Positions 29,906-38,571 of a DNA stretch of 56,081 nt are shown here, piece after piece. Position 1 is the stretch's first letter; each line of letters starts with the position of its first letter. This DNA comes from Flavobacteriales bacterium (GTDB taxonomy: Bacteria > Bacteroidota > Bacteroidia > NS11-12g > UBA955). Where the stretch lies: the NCBI GenBank assembly GCA_947447955.1, contig CANFLS010000005.1, positions 1 to 56,081 of the forward strand, given 5' to 3'. Below the pieces are notes generated by a model. The model had not been told where the DNA came from. It did not search any database and was given only the letters and a program-made list of their open reading frames with translations. The translations under genes and the position numbers were made by a program.

Positions 29906-32900
29906 TTAACTACAACCTAAGCTATTGCCACAATTCAAACATTTGTAACAAGTACCACTTCTTACGGTGATATGTCCACAAACGTTACAAGCCGGTGCAT
30001 CACTTTGAACTTCTCTTAAATGATCTTGCATGTCTTTTGCTCCTGAAGCCTCTGCTTTAGCGGCACGAGCCATATCTAAAGAAATAGGTTCCGGATTAAA
30101 TACAGGCTTGAATTCAGAGATAATTGGTGCTTCTGGAGTTTTTTCCATTGGCAATAAATCACTTGGTTTTACTTGAACCAAATCTTCGCGATTCAAATAT
30201 TCAAATCCTAATAATCTAAAAATATAATCAACAATAGAAGTTGCATTTTTTACATTCTGATGACCTTCAACCATTCCACTTGGTTCAAAACGAGTGAATG
30301 CAAATTTATCTACAAACTCTTCCAAAGGAACACCATATTGCAAACCAACAGAAATAGCAATTGAGAAACAGTTCATCAATGAACGGAAACTCGCACCTTC
30401 TTTGTGCATATCAATAAAGATTTCACCCAATGTTCCATCATCGTATTCACCAGTACGAACAAATATGGTTTGTCCTCCTACTCTACCTTTTTGCGTAAAT
30501 CCATTTCTACGGTTAGGCAAACGTTTTTTCTCTACAATGTTAGAAAGTTGACGTTTGAACTTCGTATCAGGGCTTTCACTCAAAATGCGCTTAGCCGCTT
30601 CTAAAACGATATCTGGAGTCAATTCTTCAGCAATGCGAATTACTTTTTCTTTACCTGTTGCATCACTAGCCATTGCAGCGATTTCTTTGTCTGCTGCTTC
30701 TTTGTCTTCTTTGTCAGCTTCTTCTTGACTTTCAGATTTGTTGCTCAAAGGTTGGCTCAATTTACAACCATCGCGATACAATGCGTTGGCTTTCAAACCA
30801 AGTTTCCAACTTAATTCATAACAAGCTTTGATATCTTCAACTGAAGCTTCATTTGGCAAGTTAATTGTTTTACTAATTGCACCTGAAATAAATGGTTGCG
30901 CAGCAGCCATCATTCTGATATGTGCAAATGGGTGAATATATCTAACTCCAATGTTCCCACATTTGTTAGCACAATCAAACACTGGCAAATGCTCTTCTTT
31001 CAAATTTGGAGCACCTTCAACAGTCATTGTTCCTACTACATAGTTATTGGCTGCAGCTATTTCTTTTCTGTCGAAACCTAAAGTTTGCAACATGTTGAAT
31101 TTAGGATGATTGTATTGCTCAGGAGTGATTCCTAAGTTTTTCATTGTTTCTTCACCCAAGCTGTATTTGTTGAAGATAAAGCCAATTTCAAATGCCATAA
31201 CAGCTTCTGATTCAACTTTTTCTAAATCAGCATCTGTAAATCCTTTTGCTTTTAGCGTTTCGTGATTGATAAACGGAGCACCTTTGAAAGTTTGGTGTCC
31301 TTTTGCATAATTTACAATTGCAGTTACATCTGCTTCAGAATAACCTAAATTTTTCAAAGCAAGTGGAACAGTATTGTTAACAATTTTGAAATATCCGCCA
31401 CCCGATAATTTTTTGTATTTCACCAAAGCAAAATCAGGCTCAATTCCTGTTGTATCACAATCCATCAACAAACCAATTGTTCCAGTTGGTGCAATTACAG
31501 TTGATTGCGCATTTCTAAATCCATATTTCTCACCCCATTGAACCGCTTTGTCCCAAGAGTTACAAGCAGATTTCAACAAATAATCTGGGCAATATTTTTC
31601 ATCGATACAAACTGGCTTAATTCCCAATCCCTCAAAAGCCAAAGGAGTGTTGTAAGCAGCATAACGGTGGTTGCGAATTACGCGCAACATGTTTTTCTTA
31701 TTCTTTTCGTACTTGCTGAAAGTTCCTTTTACAGCAGCCATTTCAGCACTTGTAGCATAAGACGTACCCGTTAAAATTGCAGTTACAGATCCACAAATTG
31801 CTGTAGCTTCTTTGCTATCGTAAGGAATACCAGCTGACATTAATACTGAACCTAAGTTGGCATAACCCAATCCTAAAGTTCTGTAATCGTAACTCAATTG
31901 AGCAACTTCTTTACTTGGGAATTGTGCCATTAACACAGAAATCTCAAGTACAGTTGTCCATAATCTCGCAGCGTATTCCAAGCTATTCACATCAAATGTA
32001 CACTCATTTTCATCGAAGAATTTTCTCAAATTCAAAGATGCCAAGTTACAAGCGGTATTGTCTAAGAACATATATTCTGAACATGGATTAGAAGCATTGA
32101 TTCTTCCACCTTCAGGGCAAGTATGCCATTCGTTAATTGTATCGTCGTATTGAACTCCAGGATCAGCACAAGCCCAAGCAGCATCACCAATAGTGTCCCA
32201 AACTTGTTGCGCTGGTAAAGATTTCATAACCTCTCCAGTTGAACGAGCTGTAAAATCCCAATCTTCTCCTTTTTGCAATTTATCAAAGAATTTATGGGGA
32301 ATACGTAAAGAGTTGTTGCTATTTTGACCTGAAACAGTATTGTACGCTTCACCTTCATAATCGCTCGCGTAACCGCCAGCAATTAAAGCTGCTACTTTTT
32401 TCTCTTCCGCTTTTTTCCAAGCAATAAATTCCATTGCTTCTGGGTGATCCAAATCTAAACATACCATTTTGGCAGCACGACGGGTTGTTCCTCCGCTCTT
32501 GATAGCACCCGCAGCACGGTCACCAATGCGTAAGAAACTCATTAAACCACTACTCGTTCCACCGCCAGACAATCTTTCGCCTGCACCACGTATTTTAGAA
32601 AAGTTAGTTCCAACACCAGAACCATATTTAAAAATTCTCGCTTCACGAACCCAAAGATCCATAATACCACCTTCATTTACCAAATCATCATCAACTGACA
32701 AAATGAAACAAGCATGTGGTTGTGGACGCTCATAAGCGCTTGTTGATTTCATTAATTTTTCGGTTGTAGGATCAACAAAGTAATGACCTTGTGGCTTTCC
32801 TGCAATACCGTAACTGTTGTGCAAACCTGTATTAAACCACTGAGGAGAATTTGGCGCTGATTCTTGATTCAATAATGAGTAAACCAACTCATCATAAAAT

Positions 32901-33265
32901 ACTTGTGCATCAGTTGCCGAAGCAAAATAACCATGTTTCTCACCCCAAAAACGCCAACACTCAGCCAATCTATGAACAACTTGTTTCACAGATGTTTCAC
33001 ATCCCAATGAACCGTCGGCCTGAGGCACGCCAGCTTTACGGAAATATTTCTGAGCCAAAATATCCGTTGCAACTTGGCTCCAACCATTAGGAACCTCAAC
33101 ATTTAACATTTCAAATACAACACTTCCATCTGGTTTTTTAATTACCGATGTTCTGTAATCGTATTGAAATAAATCAAAAGGAGAAACTCCTTCTTTTGTG
33201 TTTTGGCGGGCAAATTCTAATCCGCTGGTGTTTACTGTTTGGTGGTTCATGGTTTTTTGCGTCAT
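29906..33265 (-). CDS. nrdJ: Adenosylcobalamin-dependent (class II) ribonucleoside-diphosphate reductase
   Basis: This 1119-residue single-chain enzyme makes deoxynucleotides with B12 radical chemistry, independent of oxygen. Conserved elements include [57 protein letters not shown] (substrate/active-site cysteine region) and [20 protein letters not shown]. The C-terminal third carries a TSCPD domain ([10 protein letters not shown]). A zinc-ribbon tail with paired cysteines follows ([14 protein letters not shown]), which re-reduces the active site. The ATG at 33265 is chosen; 33250 is also possible. The upstream GTG frame to 33370 would add a hydrophobic, unconserved stretch. No class I or III reductase is seen here. 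The control region upstream is unusually rich in palindromes. Confidence 0.95.
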   Translation of the reverse strand: MTQKTMNHQTVNTSGLEFARQNTKEGVSPFDLFQYDYRTSVIKKPDGSVVFEMLNVEVPNGWSQVATDILAQKYFRKAGVPQADGSLGCETSVKQVVHRLAECWRFWGEKHGYFASATDAQVFYDELVYSLLNQESAPNSPQWFNTGLHNSYGIAGKPQGHYFVDPTTEKLMKSTSAYERPQPHACFILSVDDDLVNEGGIMDLWVREARIFKYGSGVGTNFSKIRGAGERLSGGGTSSGLMSFLRIGDRAAGAIKSGGTTRRAAKMVCLDLDHPEAMEFIAWKKAEEKKVAALIAGGYASDYEGEAYNTVSGQNSNNSLRIPHKFFDKLQKGEDWDFTARSTGEVMKSLPAQQVWDTIGDAAWACADPGVQYDDTINEWHTCPEGGRINASNPCSEYMFLDNTACNLASLNLRKFFDENECTFDVNSLEYAARLWTTVLEISVLMAQFPSKEVAQLSYDYRTLGLGYANLGSVLMSAGIPYDSKEATAICGSVTAILTGTSYATSAEMAAVKGTFSKYEKNKKNMLRVIRNHRYAAYNTPLAFEGLGIKPVCIDEKYCPDYLLKSACNSWDKAVQWGEKYGFRNAQSTVIAPTGTIGLLMDCDTTGIEPDFALVKYKKLSGGGYFKIVNNTVPLALKNLGYSEADVTAIVNYAKGHQTFKGAPFINHETLKAKGFTDADLEKVESEAVMAFEIGFIFNKYSLGEETMKNLGITPEQYNHPKFNMLQTLGFDRKEIAAANNYVVGTMTVEGAPNLKEEHLPVFDCANKCGNIGVRYIHPFAHIRMMAAAQPFISGAISKTINLPNEASVEDIKACYELSWKLGLKANALYRDGCKLSQPLSNKSESQEEADKEDKEAADKEIAAMASDATGKEKVIRIAEELTPDIVLEAAKRILSESPDTKFKRQLSNIVEKKRLPNRRNGFTQKGRVGGQTIFVRTGEYDDGTLGEIFIDMHKEGASFRSLMNCFSIAISVGLQYGVPLEEFVDKFAFTRFEPSGMVEGHQNVKNATSIVDYIFRLLGFEYLNREDLVQVKPSDLLPMEKTPEAPIISEFKPVFNPEPISLDMARAAKAEASGAKDMQDHLREVQSDAPACNVCGHITVRSGTCYKCLNCGNSLGCS

Positions 33266-33362
33266 TTGGTTTAAATTTCTATTTACTTTTGGGTTTGCGC
33301 CTCTAAGAAAATATCTTGAGAGGAACAAAAATATCACTCTAAAAATTACTATTGTGATTCGT

Positions 33363-33371
33363 TTATCCACA
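33363..33371 (+). promoter_or_regulatory. DnaA-box match in the nrdJ leader
   Basis: TTATCCACA is identical to the consensus DnaA box. DnaA control of ribonucleotide reductase genes is known in E. coli (nrdAB). A single box may be chance in AT-rich DNA, and weaker variants nearby (for example TGTGGAATA at 33409-33417) have two mismatches. Confidence 0.35.
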
Positions 33372-33427
33372 TAAAATCAAAAAAACCAATATTCAAAAGG
33401 GTTTAGGCTGTGGAATAGTTTATTTCA

Positions 33428-33467
33428 TTGATAATCAATAATTTAAACGTAATATATTGATAATCAA
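33428..33467. promoter_or_regulatory. Tandem palindromic operator candidate (TTGATAATCAA x2)
   Basis: Two identical odd palindromes, TTGAT-A-ATCAA, start at 33428 and 33457, which is 29 bp or nearly three helical turns apart. The second overlaps the predicted nrdJ -7 box at 33465-33472. This arrangement suits a dimeric repressor bound on one face of the DNA. The 1-nt spacer rules out the FNR/CRP consensus, which has four. Confidence 0.4.
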
Positions 33468-33608
33468 AACTATAGTAAATTAGTCATTTCGTCTATTTCT
33501 TAAGCTGATTTTTTCGTCAATGTGCATTGACCCTAGCTTTTATCTACTTCCACAAAATAAAAAATAAAAAAACATCTATTTTCACTTTCTTTGTATAGAA
33601 TTTATTCA

Positions 33609-34361
33609 ATGGTTATCAATCACCTTTTTACTCAAAAAAGCAACTCTCAAAAATGCATTGCCATTTTAATTGATCCAGATCAATACGGTTCTAAAACAAG
33701 TGAAATTTTCGCAATTGCTCAGTCATTTCATATTGATTTATTTTTGGTTGGAGGGTCCCTCGTCTCTTCTGGCATTACCCAAAATTGTGTTACACAACTA
33801 AAACAACTAGGTGCGAAAAATGTTGTGCTTTTTCCAGGACATGAAATGCAATTGGTTGAAAATGCCGATGCAATATTATTCATGAGTTTAATCTCAGGAA
33901 GAAATCCTGAATTTCTTATCGGAAAACATGTTACTGCAGCACCATGGATTAAAAAACACAATATTGAAGCCATTCCTACAGGTTACATGCTTGTTGAATC
34001 TGGCAAAATTACTTCTGCATTATATATGAGCAATACAATGCCGTTGCCAAACGACAAGCCAGATATTACAGCCGCAACTGCAATGGCCGGAGAATTCCTA
34101 GGCATGAAAGTAATGTACCTCGATGCCGGTTCTGGCGCTCAAAACCCTGTGCCACAACCCATTATCAAAGCAGTGAAAGAAAATACAAATTGTATTCTCT
34201 TCGTTGGTGGTGGTATCAAATCAGCCACCGATGCAAAAAATGCGTGGAACAACGGTGCAGATTATATTGTAGTTGGAAATGGAATTTTTAACAATACCCA
34301 GTTATTGAGCGAACTTTGCATTGAAATGAATCAAATAAATTCAACACTTACTAATCAATAA
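33609..34361 (+). CDS. Geranylgeranylglyceryl/heptaprenylglyceryl phosphate synthase family
   Basis: This 250-residue TIM-barrel prenyltransferase is predicted to join sn-glycerol-1-phosphate to a polyprenyl diphosphate, making an archaeal-type ether lipid precursor. Family motifs are AILIDPDQ, LFLVGGSLV, LFPGHEMQL, LFMSLISGRNPEFLIG, PTGYMLV, YLDAGSGA and LFVGGGIKS near the C-terminal phosphate-binding loop. Homologues are found across Bacteroidota, where the lipid product in vivo is poorly defined. The ATG at 33609 is chosen over the TTG at 33591. It is followed after 4 nt by a small membrane-protein gene. Confidence 0.9.
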   Translation: MVINHLFTQKSNSQKCIAILIDPDQYGSKTSEIFAIAQSFHIDLFLVGGSLVSSGITQNCVTQLKQLGAKNVVLFPGHEMQLVENADAILFMSLISGRNPEFLIGKHVTAAPWIKKHNIEAIPTGYMLVESGKITSALYMSNTMPLPNDKPDITAATAMAGEFLGMKVMYLDAGSGAQNPVPQPIIKAVKENTNCILFVGGGIKSATDAKNAWNNGADYIVVGNGIFNNTQLLSELCIEMNQINSTLTNQ

Positions 34362-34365
34362 AAAA

Positions 34366-34917
34366 ATGTTTGGATATCCCTTTAAAACTATCTTCTTCAA
34401 ATCAGATCAAAACAGGCAGCAAATTCAATCTGCCATAGAACTCCACACTTTTTTAAGTGATGCCAATTATAAAAATACCGATAAAAATGTAAAATCTTTT
34501 TACGGTGAAGTGAGCAGTCAAGATTTCAAATTGGAAACAATTATCAAGAAAAAACCTCTTGTAAATTTTATCCACGGCGAAATAAAAGGAATCGATAACG
34601 AAATATACATTATTGCCAGACTTGGTTCTTTAGAGCATCAACGCATTTACGCACTATTTATTGCTGTTTTTGGAGTATGCACCGCATTTCTTTTAGAAGC
34701 ATTGTATAAATCTTCTAATTATTATGCTCCTAGTTTTTTTAGCGATCCAATGAAAACAGCAATGCTAGTTATAGAAGCAATATTGTTTTTAATCATTTAT
34801 ACCAAATACAGATCCTTCAAGAAAAACCTCCAGGCAACTAAAGAATTTTTGTTTGAAATTTGGTCTGCTCAGGAAATCACAAAAGAGGATGTACCTCTAG
34901 TGTTTCGATTGCAATAA
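34366..34917 (+). CDS. Hypothetical protein with two membrane segments
   Basis: I do not recognise this 183-residue protein. Residues 1-95 are soluble and polar. Two hydrophobic stretches follow (IYALFIAVFGVCTAFLLEALY and TAMLVIEAILFLIIYT), then a basic segment (KYRSFKKNLQ) and a soluble tail. That pattern suggests a two-pass membrane protein with both termini in the cytoplasm. It starts 4 nt after the GGGP synthase stop and is likely co-transcribed with it, so a role connected with that lipid is possible but unproven. Its last 21 bases overlap the convergent thioredoxin-like gene. Confidence 0.6.
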   Translation: MFGYPFKTIFFKSDQNRQQIQSAIELHTFLSDANYKNTDKNVKSFYGEVSSQDFKLETIIKKKPLVNFIHGEIKGIDNEIYIIARLGSLEHQRIYALFIAVFGVCTAFLLEALYKSSNYYAPSFFSDPMKTAMLVIEAILFLIIYTKYRSFKKNLQATKEFLFEIWSAQEITKEDVPLVFRLQ

Positions 34918-35520
34918 TTGTAGCAAGTTCTTTTCCCAGTTCTCGGCAGGATTTTCAATAATCCTCCCAATTTCTTTTTTGCCGTTATGAAAAATCACCA
35001 ATGGCACCCTGCTGATTTCAATTCCTTCAACTTTGAAATCAATAATTTTCTTGTCTTTGTCTACCCTGATATAACGAAAATCATTTTTCAACAACCCCAA
35101 ATCATCCAAAACATGGGTTAGACCACCCATGCCATAACGGGTATCGGAACACCAGTTTCCACCATAAACATCAACCTTCAATATATTGCCGCTTGATAGA
35201 ATATCACGAATGCTATCCATCACCAACTTATTGGGCTTATAAGACGAATAATCACTTGGAAGTGACCCTAAAAAAACACTTGCATCTTCCTTAGCATCTC
35301 CAGTTGAATTAGAAAAATGGGCCTGTAACGTTTCATCCAATTGATGAAAAGTATTATATTTATTTACTGAATCTCTCATATTCATTCTTTTTTGAGGGAC
35401 ATTCACCTGTTTCAATTTATTGGTTTTCAAACTGCCACAAGAAAAAAGAAAAGTTGAAACCGCAATTGAAGAAGCAATTATCAATTTAAACTGTTTAGAA
35501 AATATTGTAAAAATATGCAT
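34897..35520 (-). CDS. Thioredoxin-fold lipoprotein with single-cysteine active site
   Basis: This 207-residue protein has a lipobox STFLFSCGS (cysteine about residue 28), so it is predicted to be lipid-anchored in the envelope. Its C-terminal half has a thioredoxin fold: a strand and active-site loop VDVYGGNWCSDT, and the cis-proline region EISRVPLVIFHNGKKEIGRI. The usual C-x-x-C is replaced by C-S-D-T, so only one cysteine is available. That suggests a monothiol or non-redox role. The WCSDT form is known in thioredoxin-like proteins related to the Bacillus/Bacteroidota TlpA and YtpP-like groups. The 3' end overlaps the convergent gene by 21 bases. Confidence 0.72.
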   Translation of the reverse strand: MHIFTIFSKQFKLIIASSIAVSTFLFSCGSLKTNKLKQVNVPQKRMNMRDSVNKYNTFHQLDETLQAHFSNSTGDAKEDASVFLGSLPSDYSSYKPNKLVMDSIRDILSSGNILKVDVYGGNWCSDTRYGMGGLTHVLDDLGLLKNDFRYIRVDKDKKIIDFKVEGIEISRVPLVIFHNGKKEIGRIIENPAENWEKNLLQLLQSKH

Positions 35521-35624
35521 GGTTAAATCTTTCCAAATTTAATTGAATTTACTCAATTTTAAGCCAAAATATTGTCAAATCCGTTTAAACAAATACATAA
35601 AATTTGGTTACCTTCGCAAAGCCC

Positions 35625-36602
35625 ATGAGCTCAAGCATAGAGCAAATAAAAAAACCCATCCTGAAGGAACTGGAAAATTTCGAAACCCAGTTCAGACAGA
35701 GCATGAAAACGAAAGTTCCTCTGCTCGACACCATCATGACCTATATCGTGAAGCGGAAGGGCAAGCAAATTCGTCCCATTTTTGTACTTTATAGCGCGGC
35801 TTTATTTGGTGAAATAAACGACAAAACCTTACGTGGAGCTTCTTTGGTTGAACTTTTACATACTGCCACATTGGTTCACGATGATGTAGTAGACGAAAGC
35901 TATAAAAGGCGTGGTTTTTTCAGTATTAATGCACTTTGGAAAAATAAAATTGCAGTTTTGGTTGGCGATTTCCTCCTTTCCAAAGGGTTATTGTTGAGTG
36001 TCCAAAATAAAGATTTTGATTTACTCGAAATATTAAGTGTTGCCGTTCAAGAAATGAGCGAAGGTGAATTATTGCAACTGGAAAGGGCAAAATTCATGAA
36101 TGCCACTGAAGAGGTTTATTTTGAAATTATTCGCAAAAAAACTGCATCATTGATTGCTTCATGTTGCCAAATTGGCGCAGCTTCAACCCAACCAGACGTT
36201 GAAATTCAAGAAAAAATGAGAAAATTTGGAGAACTCATTGGATTGGCATTTCAAATACGCGACGATCTTTTCGACTTTGGAGAAAACAAAAGCGGCAAAC
36301 CCGCAGGTCTCGACATCAAAGAGAAAAAACTCACATTGCCCATTATTTATGCCATGTCTCAAGCACCTAGCAATGAAACCAAAAACATTAGACAAGTAAT
36401 TAAAGGCAAACTACCTGATAACCAAAAAATGAAACAGGTAGTTGAATTTATAAAAAAATACGACGGCATTAAATATGCCACTTCCAAAATGAATGAATTT
36501 AGAGATCAAGCATTTCAAATCCTTGATTCTCTTGAAACCAATATTTCCCAAAAAAACCAATTGAATCTTTTGGTTAATTTTGTAATCGATAGAAACGTAT
36601 AA
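35625..36602 (+). CDS. ispB: Polyprenyl (octaprenyl-type) diphosphate synthase
   Basis: This 325-residue all-alpha trans-prenyltransferase extends farnesyl diphosphate with IPP to the side chain of menaquinone or a related polyprenol. The first aspartate-rich motif is HDDVVDES and the second RDDLFDF. GKQIRPIF precedes them and carries the IPP-binding lysine/arginine. The second motif has the sequence DDLFD, where many family members have DDILD. The ATG at 35625 is preferred to an upstream TTG at 35604. A GTTTAAACAAATA motif lies at 35583-35595. Three bases separate its stop from the biotin-carrier gene. Confidence 0.88.
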   Translation: MSSSIEQIKKPILKELENFETQFRQSMKTKVPLLDTIMTYIVKRKGKQIRPIFVLYSAALFGEINDKTLRGASLVELLHTATLVHDDVVDESYKRRGFFSINALWKNKIAVLVGDFLLSKGLLLSVQNKDFDLLEILSVAVQEMSEGELLQLERAKFMNATEEVYFEIIRKKTASLIASCCQIGAASTQPDVEIQEKMRKFGELIGLAFQIRDDLFDFGENKSGKPAGLDIKEKKLTLPIIYAMSQAPSNETKNIRQVIKGKLPDNQKMKQVVEFIKKYDGIKYATSKMNEFRDQAFQILDSLETNISQKNQLNLLVNFVIDRNV

Positions 36603-36605
36603 GCC

Positions 36606-37097
36606 ATGAAAGTAAACATTCAAGAAAAAGAAATTTCTCTAGTTAATGAAAATAACATTTGGGTTCAAAATGAGAACCAAGAAATTCGCATTGTAAAACA
36701 CAACGATGAAACTTTATTACTCATTACCCCTAACAAAGTTTATACAATTCGTTGCCTAAATGTGAACAAAGAAGCCAAAACACTTACGCTGCTTTATAAC
36801 GGAAATAAATTCGAAGCGAAAATCACTGAACCTATCGATGAAATTTTAAAATCAATGGGACTTGAAAACGCATTAACACCAAAAATTTCCGACTTGAAAG
36901 CACCTATGCCAGGATTGGTATTGCAAGTTCTTGTTAACCCAGGCGATACTGTTGCAAAAGGAGATAAAATTCTCGTTTTGGAAGCCATGAAAATGGAAAA
37001 CGCAATCAAATCTCCTACTGATGGCATTATTGCCGATGTATTTGCAAAGCAAGGTTTGGCAGTTGATAAAAATCAAATATTAATTACTTTTAAGTAA
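36606..37097 (+). CDS. Biotin carboxyl carrier domain protein
   Basis: This 163-residue protein ends in a biotinyl/lipoyl domain (about residues 92-163). The biotinylation site is in EAMKMEN, and the fold also shows APMPGLVLQVLV and the loop SPTDGIIADVF. The N-terminal 90 residues are the short spacer usual for BCCP subunits of acyl-CoA (propionyl- or acetyl-CoA) carboxylases in Bacteroidota. Its partner carboxylase and carboxyltransferase subunits are not in the window. It lies between polyprenyl synthetase (3 nt upstream) and a glycosyltransferase (one base between the stop and the next start), so it is part of a mixed operon. Confidence 0.88.
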   Translation: MKVNIQEKEISLVNENNIWVQNENQEIRIVKHNDETLLLITPNKVYTIRCLNVNKEAKTLTLLYNGNKFEAKITEPIDEILKSMGLENALTPKISDLKAPMPGLVLQVLVNPGDTVAKGDKILVLEAMKMENAIKSPTDGIIADVFAKQGLAVDKNQILITFK

Positions 37098-37098
37098 G

Positions 37099-38571
37099 TT
37101 GAATTCCTGGCGGTTTACATATCGCAAACACATACCTTTTATACTTTTCCTTCTTTTTTATGCCTTGTTGGGACTATACAATCTCACTACTTTGCCTGTT
37201 GCATGGACAGATGAAGTTATGAATTTAGATCCCGCCATTCAATTCCATAAGTTTGGTCATTTCTTCTCAAAACTTTGGCCTAATCCCGGAGCAGAAAAAG
37301 TTTTTGCAAGCTATCCTCCACTCATTGAAATCTGGCATATTTTCTGGCTGAAAATAGCAAACCCAACTGTTTTTAATATTCGATTACCCTTCCTAATATT
37401 TCATTTAATTACACTCACCGTATTATACTTTATACTCATTAAATCATTTAAAAACAATTATATATCCCTCCTACTTGTGTTACTTTTTGCCTTCGACAAA
37501 AGTGTTTTTGAACTTTCAAGAAGTGTTCGGGTAGAAGTAATTATCCTTCTGCTCATTTCATTGTATTACCTCTTTCAAACCAATTCGAATAGTCCATATT
37601 TAAAGGGACTATTATCTGGTTTATTGCTGATTGCCCACTTATATACCCTGCCAATTGTATTGGCTTGGCTAATAAAAACCTACTACAAAAACAATTTACG
37701 ATACAACCTAAAATACGGAATTGCACTCATCATCCCCACCATTTTTGGTTTGGGGTTGATCAATTTTGAAGTTTCAGAAATAATATCGCAATTAGGATTA
37801 CAAGCAACCAAGCATACACCTCAATCTAATGGCTTTTGTAATATTTTGCGGGATAGTTTTTGGGGACGTTTTTTCCCATATTACATAGAACAACCCTTTG
37901 TATGGCTTATTTACTTGGGAATCCTTTTTATGCCAATTTACCTATTGATTAAACATAGAATCAACAATAAATCAGCTTTGCTAAATGGATCACTTTTGGA
38001 ACTTTTATTGTTAGGCATCACCATTTTTGGTGCTATGTCCGCACAATACAGATATTTACCGGCATTTTTACTCATTGGAATTATCACATTTGCGTCTGAA
38101 ATAAAACTCAATAACAAAATCTTTAATGTACTTCTTACAATTGTTGTTTTGAACGGGTTTCTATCTTTTACCGCCCGACATTTAACTGCCATTTATCAGC
38201 GCCAAGAAAGACTGTCGGAACCAATTTTGGCATTTTTAGATAAGAATATCCCTCAATACAAAAAGACCCTAATTTTAGGGGAAAGTATTGGAGAATATTA
38301 CTCAGCAACACACAAACTGTGCGATTATGGATTAGACTACCATCCCATTCATTTCAAATTTACTGATTATGAAAATGTTTACTTTTTATCAAAAGATAGC
38401 ACCCCATATTTGAACTGCAAAAAAATTGGACAATACAATCCCTTACAAAATCATATTCCATCATTCATGACAAAATTTGCCAAAGGAGGAACGTATTCAA
38501 ATACAATTTTGTGGAAGGTTGAATCTGATAGCGAGTTCAAAAAAATTACCCAACCCTATTTAATCTATTAA
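37099..38571 (+). CDS. GT-C family membrane glycosyltransferase (GT39/ArnT-like)
   Basis: This 490-residue integral membrane protein has about ten hydrophobic segments in the first 370 residues and a soluble C-terminal domain of about 120 residues. The first periplasmic loop has WTDEVMNLDPA; its Asp-Glu pair matches the catalytic acidic motif of GT-C enzymes that use polyprenyl-phosphate sugars. A tyrosine-rich segment near residue 310 (SAQYRYLPAFL) resembles the family's second half. The acceptor is unknown. The start is a TTG one base after the biotin-carrier stop; no ATG lies upstream in frame. Co-transcription with a polyprenyl diphosphate synthase is suggestive, because such enzymes use polyprenol carriers. 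It abuts the T9SS plug gene. Confidence 0.78.
   Translation: MNSWRFTYRKHIPFILFLLFYALLGLYNLTTLPVAWTDEVMNLDPAIQFHKFGHFFSKLWPNPGAEKVFASYPPLIEIWHIFWLKIANPTVFNIRLPFLIFHLITLTVLYFILIKSFKNNYISLLLVLLFAFDKSVFELSRSVRVEVIILLLISLYYLFQTNSNSPYLKGLLSGLLLIAHLYTLPIVLAWLIKTYYKNNLRYNLKYGIALIIPTIFGLGLINFEVSEIISQLGLQATKHTPQSNGFCNILRDSFWGRFFPYYIEQPFVWLIYLGILFMPIYLLIKHRINNKSALLNGSLLELLLLGITIFGAMSAQYRYLPAFLLIGIITFASEIKLNNKIFNVLLTIVVLNGFLSFTARHLTAIYQRQERLSEPILAFLDKNIPQYKKTLILGESIGEYYSATHKLCDYGLDYHPIHFKFTDYENVYFLSKDSTPYLNCKKIGQYNPLQNHIPSFMTKFAKGGTYSNTILWKVESDSEFKKITQPYLIY

Larger units (their letters stand above)
33266..33608. promoter_or_regulatory. Divergent control region between nrdJ and the GGGP synthase gene
   Basis: This 343-nt region holds no gene. 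It contains a perfect DnaA box (TTATCCACA, 33363-33371), two copies of TTGATAATCAA (33428-33438, 33457-33467), a -7 box TAGTTTTG on the minus strand (33465-33472) and a further palindrome GTCAATGTGCATTGAC (33516-33531). If the -7 box is used, nrdJ has a leader of nearly 200 nt. I see no cobalamin riboswitch or NrdR box. Confidence 0.5.

Noticed and set aside
33266-33370. Upstream extension of nrdJ from a GTG at 33370
   Set aside because: It adds a hydrophobic stretch not expected in this enzyme and covers the DnaA box. ATG at 33265 gives a normal N-terminus.
33428-33467. TTGATAATCAA as an FNR/CRP site
   Set aside because: FNR and CRP sites have a four-to-six base spacer; here the spacer is one base.
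33519-33570. Small ORF (15 codons) before the GGGP synthase
   Set aside because: It is too short, overlaps a palindrome and shows no initiation signal.
35543-35794. Plus-strand 83-codon ORF before ispB
   Set aside because: It overlaps ispB in another frame and has no conserved pattern.
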